Of a DNA stretch of 64,000 bases, positions 1-7,770 are shown one piece after another. The notes beneath the pieces were generated by a model. That model was not told the origin of the DNA, did not search any database, and was given only the letters and a program-made list of their open reading frames with translations. The stretch lies in NCBI GenBank assembly GCA_013822725.1, contig PNKX01000003.1:62001-126000 (forward strand), written 5' to 3'. This stretch comes from Pirellula sp. (GTDB taxonomy: Bacteria > Planctomycetota > Planctomycetia > Pirellulales > Lacipirellulaceae). The position numbers and the translations under genes are program-made. Every line of letters starts with the position of its first letter. Positions within the stretch are counted from its first letter, which is position 1.

Positions 1-1
1 C

Positions 2-1753
2 TACCGCGACAATCTTTCGCATCAAGCATATCGCACCTTCACCGTTCCAGCGGGTTCCGGCTGGACCAAGCTTTCGGCGTCGCTCGATCTGCAGTCGCCC
101 GGGTGGACCGTCGTCGGCACGCCTGATCTGGCACGAACCTACGCCTCAAGCTTCATCGTCTCGCCGCAAGCGGGGAGCGTTTCCGGCTCGATTTACCTTG
201 ATGACTTCAGCCTGCGCGAAGCCCGCGCCGAACTCGATCCGCAGACGGCGCCGATCGCCAGCGTCGTCGAACGCCTTGCCGAGCGGCAATTCAGCGGCTT
301 GTGGACGGCGCGCAATCGAACTACTGGCCTGATCTACAATTCCTCCGACGACGCCAACCTCGCCGCGATGAATACCACGGGCGGCGTCCTCTGGATGCTC
401 CCCGCCGCGGTGCGACAAGGCTGGGTCAGTCATGCCGACGCCGACGTCTTCGCAGGGCAGGTCGTCGCCAGCCTTAACACGAATCTCAATCAATCGAGCT
501 ACCTCCCGACGCGCTTCATCAATCCATCGTCCGCCTTGCTTCCAGGCGGATCAAACGAAGAGTCGAGCATTGACGGCTCGTTCATCGCGCTCGGACTTCA
601 CAACTATCGGTCGCAGGCCGAGACGCCCGCTCCGCTGGCCGCCTCCATCGACGCGGTCGTCAATCGCTTTGAGTTCGACGCCTTCGCAGCGCCCGCCGGC
701 TTTCGGCTAGCCTATTTCCCCGGTTCAGGCTTCACTGCCGGTACTTACGATGGCTACACGAACGAAGGAAAGGTCGTCTCGCTTGCCGCTGAGCTTTCGA
801 CCGATCATCACGTGCCGCTCGAAAGCCGCTGGAACAGCGACGTGAATCGCGTCCGCGCATTTCTGACGAATCCGGACGACGCCCACTTGGTTCACAGCCT
901 GTCGCAGTTTCGCGCGCCGTTCGAACAAGCCCTAATCAACCTGTTCGTCGACACGTCCGACCGCGGCGTCGACAACTACCCCAATCGCAGTCTCGCAACG
1001 AACCCTTGGCAAAACTACGTCCGCTACGAGCGCGAAACGGCGGCGAAGCTTGAAGCGCTCGGCCGCACCGGGCTGTTCCAGGCCGACGCCGGGTTCGGCG
1101 GATCGAGCGGTTACGAGCAATACAGCCTCTACAACAACTTCGGCCAAGGCGATCTCTTCATGCCATGGAGCGTCGCCCTCGCGTTGTTGGCTGGCGCAGA
1201 TGGCGCGGAAGAGGCGCTCCGGATGATGGCCGGCAACGACCTGCTCAGCGGGCCGTTGGGCTTAGCCGACTCGGCCCGTTGGGCGACCGGCGGCGCTGGA
1301 CCGACGAACATTCCCGCGCTGCAAGATAATTGGAACGTCGTCCTCTCGACGATGGCCCTGCTCGAATATCTCGAAGGGGACGCGAGCGCCAGCCGACGCT
1401 TCGCCGATTTGTCGGCAGTCGACGCAGCGCTCGATGGAGTCTTCGTCGATGGCGACCTCAACGGCAATGGCGTGACGAATGGGGCAGATCTCGCGATCTG
1501 GCGCAGCGGTTTCGGCGATGCGGCGGGAGCGACGCCGGCGGGAGGCGACGTTGACGGCGACGGCGACGTTGATGGGGCGGACTTCCTGCGCTGGCAACGA
1601 GGATTCGCTAGCGGGGTTACCGTATCGCCGTTTGCCGGCAGTGTTCCGGAGCCCGGCGGACGCCTACTATTGCTCGGCGGCGCGCTGATCGGGCTCACTC
1701 TGGGTTTGCGAAGTCGCCCTCAGCCTCGGTGGCGAAACATTTCTCAAACCTAG
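2..1753 (+). CDS. Secreted glycoamylase-like protein with dockerin-like repeats and PEP-CTERM tail (5' partial)
   Basis: The frame is open from the left edge of the window, so the N-terminus is missing. The first ~75 residues look like a beta-sandwich carbohydrate-binding domain (ending in an IYLDDFSLRE-type strand). The middle ~350 residues resemble glycoamylase-like (alpha/alpha)6 enzymes: a LW...TGLIYN opening, a GGVLWMLPAAVRQGW segment, NEGKVVSLAAELS, and a late FMPWSVALAL helix. These match by position the segments of the complete GH144-type gene at 6194. Two dockerin-like Ca-binding repeats follow (DLNGNGVTNGADLAIW and DVDGDGDVDGADFLRW), then VPEP, a hydrophobic stretch and a basic tail, as in PEP-CTERM proteins sorted by an exosortase. 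The basic tail is longer than usual (about 15 residues). The exact substrate is unknown; beta-1,2-glucan is only suggested by the fold. Confidence 0.75.
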   Translation, partial: YRDNLSHQAYRTFTVPAGSGWTKLSASLDLQSPGWTVVGTPDLARTYASSFIVSPQAGSVSGSIYLDDFSLREARAELDPQTAPIASVVERLAERQFSGLWTARNRTTGLIYNSSDDANLAAMNTTGGVLWMLPAAVRQGWVSHADADVFAGQVVASLNTNLNQSSYLPTRFINPSSALLPGGSNEESSIDGSFIALGLHNYRSQAETPAPLAASIDAVVNRFEFDAFAAPAGFRLAYFPGSGFTAGTYDGYTNEGKVVSLAAELSTDHHVPLESRWNSDVNRVRAFLTNPDDAHLVHSLSQFRAPFEQALINLFVDTSDRGVDNYPNRSLATNPWQNYVRYERETAAKLEALGRTGLFQADAGFGGSSGYEQYSLYNNFGQGDLFMPWSVALALLAGADGAEEALRMMAGNDLLSGPLGLADSARWATGGAGPTNIPALQDNWNVVLSTMALLEYLEGDASASRRFADLSAVDAALDGVFVDGDLNGNGVTNGADLAIWRSGFGDAAGATPAGGDVDGDGDVDGADFLRWQRGFASGVTVSPFAGSVPEPGGRLLLLGGALIGLTLGLRSRPQPRWRNISQT

Positions 1754-2207
1754 CGGAAAAACCCGATGAAAGCGCTTGCAAGGCTTTGAAATCGATGTAG
1801 AATGAACACCGGCAAGAGTACTCTTCGTTCGTTACTTTTCATGCCAGCGCGGTGAGAGTCGACGCTGGGAGGCACGGGCAGGCGGCAGACGTCCGAGCGA
1901 CGGTCCATTCGGCGACGCATCCTTCGCATCATCGAGTTGGCTAACGGGCGACCCGGCGCATCCGCGCTGTTTCGACTCAACACTTCGTCTGAACTTGGCG
2001 AGAAGTTCCGAATCGATCGTGCATTGCCAGTCGAATTCGTCAATCAAAGGAGCGGCCCGTGAGTTAGAACTCCAGCGCTAGTTTTTCTTGATGGCGATGT
2101 ATTGATTACGAAGAGATTAGTCGTAGCGAACGAGAACAGGCTTGTGAGGGCGCTTAGGCGGCCCCTCGGACTACTGCCGTGAGAACCATTCTAAGAGGGA
2201 AGTCCTA
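1754..2207. other. Intergenic region, 454 bp
   Basis: Apart from the operator/promoter at its left end I see no gene. One frame (1856-2062, +) stays open for ~69 codons and reads as an arginine-rich peptide but has no ATG or GTG start. It may be a decayed remnant or chance. An SD-like GAGGGA sits just before the ATG at 2208. Confidence 0.5.
1767..1803 (+). promoter_or_regulatory. cre-like palindrome overlapping a putative sigma-70 promoter
   Basis: TGAAAGCGCTTGCA at 1767-1780 is a near-perfect palindrome of the kind bound by LacI/CcpA-family regulators. Its right half overlaps TTGCAA (1776-1781), a plausible -35, with TAGAAT at 1798-1803 as -10 and 16 nt between. Transcription would run towards the PEP-CTERM gene at 2208, giving a leader of about 400 nt. 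The match is by eye, and no LacI-family gene is in the window. Confidence 0.4.
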
Positions 2208-2942
2208 ATGAAAAAGAGACTCGCACTGCTAACGGCGTTGAGCATGGTCATGCTCGGCGCGACGAACGTACAAGCACAGAACTTGCTGACCAACGGCACG
2301 TTGGACGCCACCTACGATCAGGAGATTGTCCCGGCCTTCTTCCTGCCGAAGCCCGCAAATTGGATCAACGTCGGTTCGCGAAGCATTAGCGGTCCGTATG
2401 AAGACGAGATGTCGTCGGAACCGTGGGCAGGCCCGGCGCCGACCCCGGTCACGACTGGCGGAATCGCTGGCGACGACTGGGCCGTGTTCTTCAAGCCTTT
2501 CTCGGGGAATGTGACCGATGGCGCAGCGACGGGTCACCTTTACCAGGACGTCCCCGCGACGCCCGGCCTTCGTTACAAACTGACTGGGTGGGCTGGCGCC
2601 GAAGCGAATTTCCTGGCTCAAGGGGCGGAAATCGCGCTTGAGTTCTTGGACGGAGGAGGCGTCGTCGTCGGCGGACAAGTCGTCAACTTGCTGCCGACTC
2701 TGACGGTCGATAATGGTCTCAATTTCGACTACAAGCAGTATACCGCTTCGGCCGTAGCGCCTGCTGCAGCCGTCTCGGTTCGTTCGCGGGCTTCGATGAT
2801 CGGAGCTACGGCGAATCCGGCTGGCGGCGGTCAGGCGTACGTCGTGGACGACTTCGTCCTGACGGCAGTGCCCGAACCCGCCACGCTAGGCTTGCTGGGC
2901 CTTGGCCTGGTAGGGCTGACGGTGATTCGCCGCCGCAAGTAA
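2208..2942 (+). CDS. PEP-CTERM sorting domain protein
   Basis: A 244-residue secreted protein. The signal peptide is clear (MKKRLALLTALSMVMLGATNVQA, cleavage near residue 23). The body is a single beta-sandwich, carbohydrate-binding-like domain beginning NLLTNGTLD and ending YVVDDFVLTA. The C-terminus is VPEPATLGLLGLGLVGL followed by IRRRK, a textbook PEP-CTERM signal for exosortase-dependent surface sorting. The beta-sandwich is similar in layout to each of the two domains of the next gene (3164), which suggests the two are related. No enzyme motif is visible; the role is probably binding or matrix. Confidence 0.88.
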   Translation: MKKRLALLTALSMVMLGATNVQAQNLLTNGTLDATYDQEIVPAFFLPKPANWINVGSRSISGPYEDEMSSEPWAGPAPTPVTTGGIAGDDWAVFFKPFSGNVTDGAATGHLYQDVPATPGLRYKLTGWAGAEANFLAQGAEIALEFLDGGGVVVGGQVVNLLPTLTVDNGLNFDYKQYTASAVAPAAAVSVRSRASMIGATANPAGGGQAYVVDDFVLTAVPEPATLGLLGLGLVGLTVIRRRK

Positions 2943-2976
2943 TTTGCGATTGGCATAGATAAGTCGACTCTCGTTT

Positions 2977-3003
2977 AGGGCGCTCGGCAGCGCCGAGCGC
3001 CCT
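2977..3003 (+). terminator. Perfect hairpin after PEP-CTERM gene
   Basis: A 12-bp perfect stem (AGGGCGCTCGGC and its complement) with a 3-nt loop starts 35 nt after the stop codon. No U-tract follows, so it may be a stability or Rho-assisted element rather than a classical terminator. Confidence 0.5.
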
Positions 3004-3163
3004 GGACGAGAATGTTCAATCCGACCCGAAGGCCGTAGGAGACTCGTGTCCCTCCGGACTTCGGACCCGATTGACCTGTTTGATACTAACAACCAGACGT
3101 TCTCGTAGACGGCCAACGATAACTTCTCTGACCGACCCAGAGAATCTTCAGGAGAGCATCGAG

Positions 3164-4753
3164 ATGAGGAACAAGAAGAAGTACTCCGCCGCTGGCTTGC
3201 TGGTCGCCGCTTTAGCGTGCTCCGGCGCTCCTGCGGCTTCAGCCGTCGAGCTATTGATCAGCGGCAATTTTGAAACTCCGGGCGCCGTCGTCGGCGACAT
3301 TCCTGGTTGGGGTCTGCAAGAGTTTCTCACCGGCGTCGGAGGAACCGCCAACACGGCTGAGCTTACGGGCGGAACGGACGTGCAACTCTTCTTGCGGGCG
3401 TTCGAGGGAGGCGGCCCCTTGGGACCGACTCAAGGCAACTTCAATAGCGACGGAATGCCGGCCGGAACCGTCGACGGAGCCGACTTTCTCATCTGGCAGC
3501 GCAACTTCGGCCTCACTGGCACGGCGCTGCCTGAACAAGGCGACGCCGACGCCGATTTGGACGTCGATGGCGCCGACCTGACTCGTTGGAAAGACAACTT
3601 TGGCAAAACTCAGAACTACTCCAACGCCCGCCTCTTCCAAACCGTACCCGCTGTCGCGGGCGAAACTTACACGTTCCAAGGGACGTCGATGTTCGAGGAC
3701 AACTACTCGGGCTTCGTCACGACGCTAGGCAACGAAAGCCCGTTCGGCGCCATCCCGTCGCCGACGACGACACAGTTCCGCATGGAGTTTCTCAACGCCG
3801 GCGGCGCCGTCATCGGCACGCCCACGACGCTTGACCTTCGCACCGAACAAACGTTTCCTGGCTTTCCGATAATTCACTCGCCGCTGGTGGCTCAAGCTCC
3901 CGCCGGCACGGCCAACGTTCGCGTCGTCGCCGAAGCGCTCAACATGGCCTGGAACGGCAGCACGGGGACGAACGGCGCCGCTCAATCGGCGTTCTTCAAT
4001 GACTTCTCGCTGAAGAACGGCAGCAATCCAGGAACCGATCTCCTTACGAACGGCAACCTGAATCTCGGCCCGCCCGACGCGCTCGATTTCTGGAACCAGG
4101 TCGAGACCCCCGCAACCCGCAATGAAATCCTCCGAACCCCTATCGCCGGCTTCTCTAACCATACCCCGGGCGGCACCCGTGGCGTCTGGCTGAGCGCGTT
4201 CTTCGGCTCTCATCCTTCGTTTGAACCTACGCCTGTCGACGGCGTTATTTCGCAGACCGTCACGGCCCAGCCGGGCGGGACGTACACGTTCTCCGGTTGG
4301 ACTAAGTTTGAAGCCAACTACTCTGGCGGCGTCGACACGATTAGCGCCGCCAGTCCCGGCACGCTGGCCGGTCAAACGTCGCCGACTCACACCGAGATCA
4401 AGCTCGAGTTCCTCGACATCAACAGCGCCGTCATCGGCTCCTCGGTGATCGACGCCAAGGCGGCTCGACGACTCCTCAGCCCCACGGGCAACGCGAACGA
4501 CAACATTTGGTATCAGCATACGCTGCAAGCGGTGGCGCCGGCGAACACGGTGTTCGCGCGGCTCACAGCTCAGATGATTGACGGCGTCTTCAACGTCGAC
4601 CCCGGTCAATCGGCGTTCTTCGACGACTTCTCGCTCGACGGCCCAGGCGTTTCGCTTGTGGCGAACTCCGTCGTGCCCGAACCGTCGTCGCTAATTGGCT
4701 TGGCGACAGGCGCCTTGATGCTCGGGTTCGTGAGAAACCGTCAGCAGCGTTAG
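3164..4753 (+). CDS. PEP-CTERM protein with two binding domains and an internal dockerin-like insert
   Basis: I start at ATG 3164 because CAGGAG precedes it and a lipid-free signal peptide follows (KKYSAAGLLVAALACSGAPAASA); the upstream in-frame codons do not look coding. The 529-residue product has two homologous beta-sandwich domains, each carrying (S/T)xTVxAxxGxTYTFxG(T/W) and FExNYSG motifs and ending in SAFFxDFSLxxG. Between strands of the first domain lies a pair of dockerin-like Ca loops (TVDGADFLIWQRNF and DVDGADLTRWKDNF, encoded by about 3415-3627). The tail is VVPEPSSLIGLATGALMLGF plus basic residues. It is probably a surface-displayed glycan-binding or scaffolding protein; the ligand is unknown. 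Confidence 0.85.
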   Translation: MRNKKKYSAAGLLVAALACSGAPAASAVELLISGNFETPGAVVGDIPGWGLQEFLTGVGGTANTAELTGGTDVQLFLRAFEGGGPLGPTQGNFNSDGMPAGTVDGADFLIWQRNFGLTGTALPEQGDADADLDVDGADLTRWKDNFGKTQNYSNARLFQTVPAVAGETYTFQGTSMFEDNYSGFVTTLGNESPFGAIPSPTTTQFRMEFLNAGGAVIGTPTTLDLRTEQTFPGFPIIHSPLVAQAPAGTANVRVVAEALNMAWNGSTGTNGAAQSAFFNDFSLKNGSNPGTDLLTNGNLNLGPPDALDFWNQVETPATRNEILRTPIAGFSNHTPGGTRGVWLSAFFGSHPSFEPTPVDGVISQTVTAQPGGTYTFSGWTKFEANYSGGVDTISAASPGTLAGQTSPTHTEIKLEFLDINSAVIGSSVIDAKAARRLLSPTGNANDNIWYQHTLQAVAPANTVFARLTAQMIDGVFNVDPGQSAFFDDFSLDGPGVSLVANSVVPEPSSLIGLATGALMLGFVRNRQQR

Positions 4754-4871
4754 ATTGTCCGGCAAACTGGCGTGAACGATCCTCACGCGCGTTCTCGTGC
4801 TGATTGACTGGCACATCGGAAGCGACTGCGCGGAGCGCGTCGCCGACTACAGAGATTTCGAGGAAACGGAC

Positions 4872-6023
4872 ATGAGAATTCAATCCCCCTCGCGACGTGG
4901 TTTTACGCTGGTGGAACTGCTGGTGGTGATCGCCATCATCGGCGTCCTCGTCGCGCTGCTGCTGCCGGCCGTCCAGGCCGCTCGCGAAGCGGCGCGCCGC
5001 ACGACCTGCCAGAACCAAGTGCGGCAGATGGGCATCGCGTTGCAGAATCACGTCGATTCCCAGAAGGTCTTCCCCACGGGCGGCAGCGTGCCAAACCCTA
5101 GCCTTGCGGATTACACCTCGGGCGGCACGAACAGTCCGGGAACTCCAAATGGAGCCAATAAGCAAGGCTTAGGATCTTTCTATCAACTTCTCCCCTACTT
5201 GGAACTCAACTCAGTCAAAGCTCTGACCAATCCGACCCAACTCCAATCGACGTTGATTCCGCTCTACAACTGCCCCTCGCGTCGCAGTCCGATGCGATCC
5301 TCCAATAGCACCGCCGGCAATCAACTTACCGACTACGCGACGGCCCAACCCGCCACAGACTACTGCGGAGGGACAGCCTATGTTCCATTGCAGGCGTGGC
5401 CCTTCGTTGGCGCCAGCCCGGCCTTCGCCATTAAATCTTATTGGTGCGGAGACGGTACGGGTGGATCATGGGGCAACCCCGCTACGCCCGAACGAGCTGG
5501 CAACTACGGCGGCGTTGTCGTTCGCACGCCGTATAAAATCATTACCGCCGCAACAGCCACGACGCCAGCCAAGGGCGAGGTTGTGCAAGGCTTTCCCACC
5601 GCCATTAAACCGGGGCAAGTCACCGACGGCCTGAGCAACACGCTCGTCATCTGCGAGAAGGTGGTTCGCGCCGACCTGTACGAAGGCCAACCCGCGCCCG
5701 ATCCGGGCGGCGGCGGCGTCTCGGACGATCGCGGCTGGTCCGACGGGTGGGATCCCGATTCCGTCCGCTACACGGGCGTACCGCCGATCAGCGATTCTGA
5801 CACGGGCGTTTGCCAGAACTCCAATCCGGCAATTCAAAGAACCTGCATTGGATTTGAAGGGGCGATTCCAGTCTTGTTCTTCGGCTCCGCTCATCCCGCA
5901 GGGGTGAATGCCGTCTACGGCGATGCGTCGGCGCACTTTATCAATTTTGAAATTGATGTTCTCGTCTTCAACGCCTTAGGAACCCGCGCTGGCGACGAGG
6001 TCATTAACTCCGCTACTCCCTAG
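4872..6023 (+). CDS. DUF1559 type IV pilin-like protein
   Basis: A 383-residue protein with a class III/pseudopilin N-terminus: [37 protein letters not shown] prepilin peptidase would cut after the Gly before FTLVE. The rest is the DUF1559 (SBP_bac_10) domain of planctomycetes, with the late [19 protein letters not shown] motif and a C-terminal [19 protein letters not shown] strand. I chose ATG 4872, just after GAGGAAACGGAC, because the pilin signal starts 12 residues in. It follows PEP-CTERM genes, an arrangement repeated at 49069-51310. The true function of the family is not established. Confidence 0.9.
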   Translation: MRIQSPSRRGFTLVELLVVIAIIGVLVALLLPAVQAAREAARRTTCQNQVRQMGIALQNHVDSQKVFPTGGSVPNPSLADYTSGGTNSPGTPNGANKQGLGSFYQLLPYLELNSVKALTNPTQLQSTLIPLYNCPSRRSPMRSSNSTAGNQLTDYATAQPATDYCGGTAYVPLQAWPFVGASPAFAIKSYWCGDGTGGSWGNPATPERAGNYGGVVVRTPYKIITAATATTPAKGEVVQGFPTAIKPGQVTDGLSNTLVICEKVVRADLYEGQPAPDPGGGGVSDDRGWSDGWDPDSVRYTGVPPISDSDTGVCQNSNPAIQRTCIGFEGAIPVLFFGSAHPAGVNAVYGDASAHFINFEIDVLVFNALGTRAGDEVINSATP

Positions 6024-6050
6024 CGTGATCTTCTGGAAACTAGAGCGTTT

Positions 6051-6123
6051 GTCATCCTGAGCGGAGCGAAGGATCTGGCCTATCGAACGGGCTACTAGAT
6101 TCTTCGCTTCGCTCAGAATGACT
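6051..6123. repeat. Dispersed inverted repeat (SEAKNL-type)
   Basis: GTCATCCTGAGCGGAGCGAAGG at 6051 pairs with TTCTTCGCTTCGCTCAGAATGAC ending at 6123. This is the widespread bacterial intergenic repeat whose chance translation gives peptides such as LSEAKNL and LRSAQDD. It lies between convergent genes and could fold into a long RNA hairpin. Confidence 0.75.
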
Positions 6124-6193
6124 AAACGCGACGACCAGACGCGGTGCCTAGACGCGGCGTGAAATCGCAGCGGCCTGAGCGATCTCGCGAATC

Positions 6194-7651
6194 TTATTTC
6201 TTCAGCGGCTCGAGCTTCAGCCGCTCCACCGCCCGCTTCGCCAGCGGGTGCTTCATGAACAACTCCCATACGAGCCCCGTCCGAGCGTTCTCGATCGCCA
6301 AGATCATTGGCCCCACGTCGATCGACACGTTGTCGTCGCACGCCTTGTTCTGATCGAGATTGAAGCTGTCGGCAAAGGCGTAGCCGCCGTGGGAAGGATC
6401 GCGCCAGACGAGCGGAGCGCCTAAATCGTTCTGCAGCTCGCGGTAGGCTCGCAACGCGGCGACGCTTTCTTCCGGCATGAACATGATCGCGCTGCCGGCC
6501 GCGTAAGGCGCCACCGTGCCGTCCTGCCACTCGTCCTTATCGAACAGACTCGGCTTCGTCTCCGGCACGAGATAGTTCTCCCGGCCATTCTCAAAGCCCA
6601 TGCAGGGGCTCACCCCCCACCGATCGGCGGCGAACGTCTTGTAACGCCCCGCCATCTCGATGCACCTAGCGCGATGCACGACGAGCGCCCGTCGCGAGTT
6701 CTCGAACCAATCGACCCGCGGCGCTTCGACGCCGAATTTCTGTGGGTCATCCGCGCCGAGCGCGCGATAGTTAATCCAGCAATGGCTGAAACAATAAGTG
6801 AACGGCGTCCCGGTCGGCGATGCGATGAAAGGGGGCTGTCCTTCATGCTCGCGAAACTGCCGCTCCAAACGGAAGTAATCCTTCGGCGGCAGCGCGAACT
6901 CAGGATTTTCGCCCCCCGCTGCAAGGAAGTAGATGATCCGCTCTTCGTCGCTCGCCACATGCCAAGTCCGCGGGATCAATTCGCCTGGGCCGTCGACCGA
7001 TTTGTTGTCGGCTGGCCACCACCCCATGCTCAAAAAGCCGTCGTCGGGCTTAATGAACGCCCGCCAGTTGCTTTCCTGGGCGATTTCGTCAACGAGCCGC
7101 GCCGTTTCCCCGCCGAAGTACACAGCGGCCGGCATCACTCCCGCCAGCAGCAGCGAGTGGTCGACGGTGCTTGCTTCGTTCTTGAACGGCGGATAGAAGC
7201 CGCCCGAATCAGCCTGCACGAAATGAAAGTAAATTCCTTCGCGGCGAATGTCGGTCCGCTCGCGCAACGTTCGCAGAATCCGCAAGGCCCAGGCCTCGCC
7301 TTGAGCGCGGCTGATCCACCCTCGCTCGACGGCGATCGGCAGCGCCGAAAGTTGGAACCCCACGCCAGCCAGACTCGCCACCGATGCCGTGCGACGATCT
7401 TTGGCAAACCCGCTCGGCCAGCCGACTTCGTTCCACAGGTAGTTGAAGCAACCGCGCTGCACTTCGTCGAGCAAACGCTCGTCCTCAGCGGTGAATTGGT
7501 AAGCAACGGCGCGGCGCGTCTCGTCGCTGCGGAAGACGCCGCTCGGCTCGTCACCAAATCCAACGGAGCCGTGCGTCGCGGCAACAGCCGCCGCGGCCGT
7601 CAGACAGACCGCGAGCCAAGGCCGAACGGCCCCTCGTCGCCGATGGGACAT
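6194..7651 (-). CDS. Glycoamylase-like (GH144-type) secreted glycoside hydrolase
   Basis: About 485 residues. The sequence has the glycoamylase-like hallmarks: LLDEVQRGCFNYLWNEV, GLVxD-like FAKDRRTASVASLAGVGFQLSALPIAVERGWIS, GIYFHFVQADSGG, DHSLLLAGVMPA, MGWWP, YCFSHCWINY, APYAAGSAIMFMPEESVAALR, GGYAFADSFNLD and IENARTGLVWELFM. Characterised GH144 members are endo-beta-1,2-glucanases, but this family is mixed and the substrate here is inferred only at the class level. I start at 7651 (MSHRRRGAVRPWLAVCL, a good signal peptide); ATG 7717 in the same frame is possible but would add a second hydrophobic stretch and abut a cre-like palindrome. It lies at the end of a row of minus-strand genes. Confidence 0.85.
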   Translation of the reverse strand: MSHRRRGAVRPWLAVCLTAAAAVAATHGSVGFGDEPSGVFRSDETRRAVAYQFTAEDERLLDEVQRGCFNYLWNEVGWPSGFAKDRRTASVASLAGVGFQLSALPIAVERGWISRAQGEAWALRILRTLRERTDIRREGIYFHFVQADSGGFYPPFKNEASTVDHSLLLAGVMPAAVYFGGETARLVDEIAQESNWRAFIKPDDGFLSMGWWPADNKSVDGPGELIPRTWHVASDEERIIYFLAAGGENPEFALPPKDYFRLERQFREHEGQPPFIASPTGTPFTYCFSHCWINYRALGADDPQKFGVEAPRVDWFENSRRALVVHRARCIEMAGRYKTFAADRWGVSPCMGFENGRENYLVPETKPSLFDKDEWQDGTVAPYAAGSAIMFMPEESVAALRAYRELQNDLGAPLVWRDPSHGGYAFADSFNLDQNKACDDNVSIDVGPMILAIENARTGLVWELFMKHPLAKRAVERLKLEPLKK

Positions 7652-7729
7652 GAAAGTGACTCTGGTTGCGAGAAGGAAAGCGAAAAGGGCGAAGAAAAGA
7701 CGCCGCGTCGCTCGCATCCTAGATGCCGC

Positions 7730-7743
7730 TGAAAGCGCTGTCA
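7730..7743. promoter_or_regulatory. cre-like operator before the glycoamylase gene
   Basis: TGAAAGCGCTGTCA is a near-palindrome sharing its first ten bases with the site at 1767. It lies 79 nt upstream of the preferred start at 7651, where a repressor could block the promoter. Matched by eye to the CcpA/LacI-type consensus. Confidence 0.4.
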
Positions 7744-7770
7744 ATTAACTTCCGCCCGAGAACCGCCGGC

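Noticed and set aside
1856..2062. Open frame of ~69 codons encoding an Arg-rich peptide upstream of the PEP-CTERM gene
   Set aside because: It has no ATG or GTG start and an in-frame stop directly before it; kept only as a possible remnant.
5976..6530. Minus-strand frame containing LSEAKNL and LRSAQDD
   Set aside because: It is the well-known artefact of translating the dispersed inverted repeat at 6051-6123 and overlaps two real genes.
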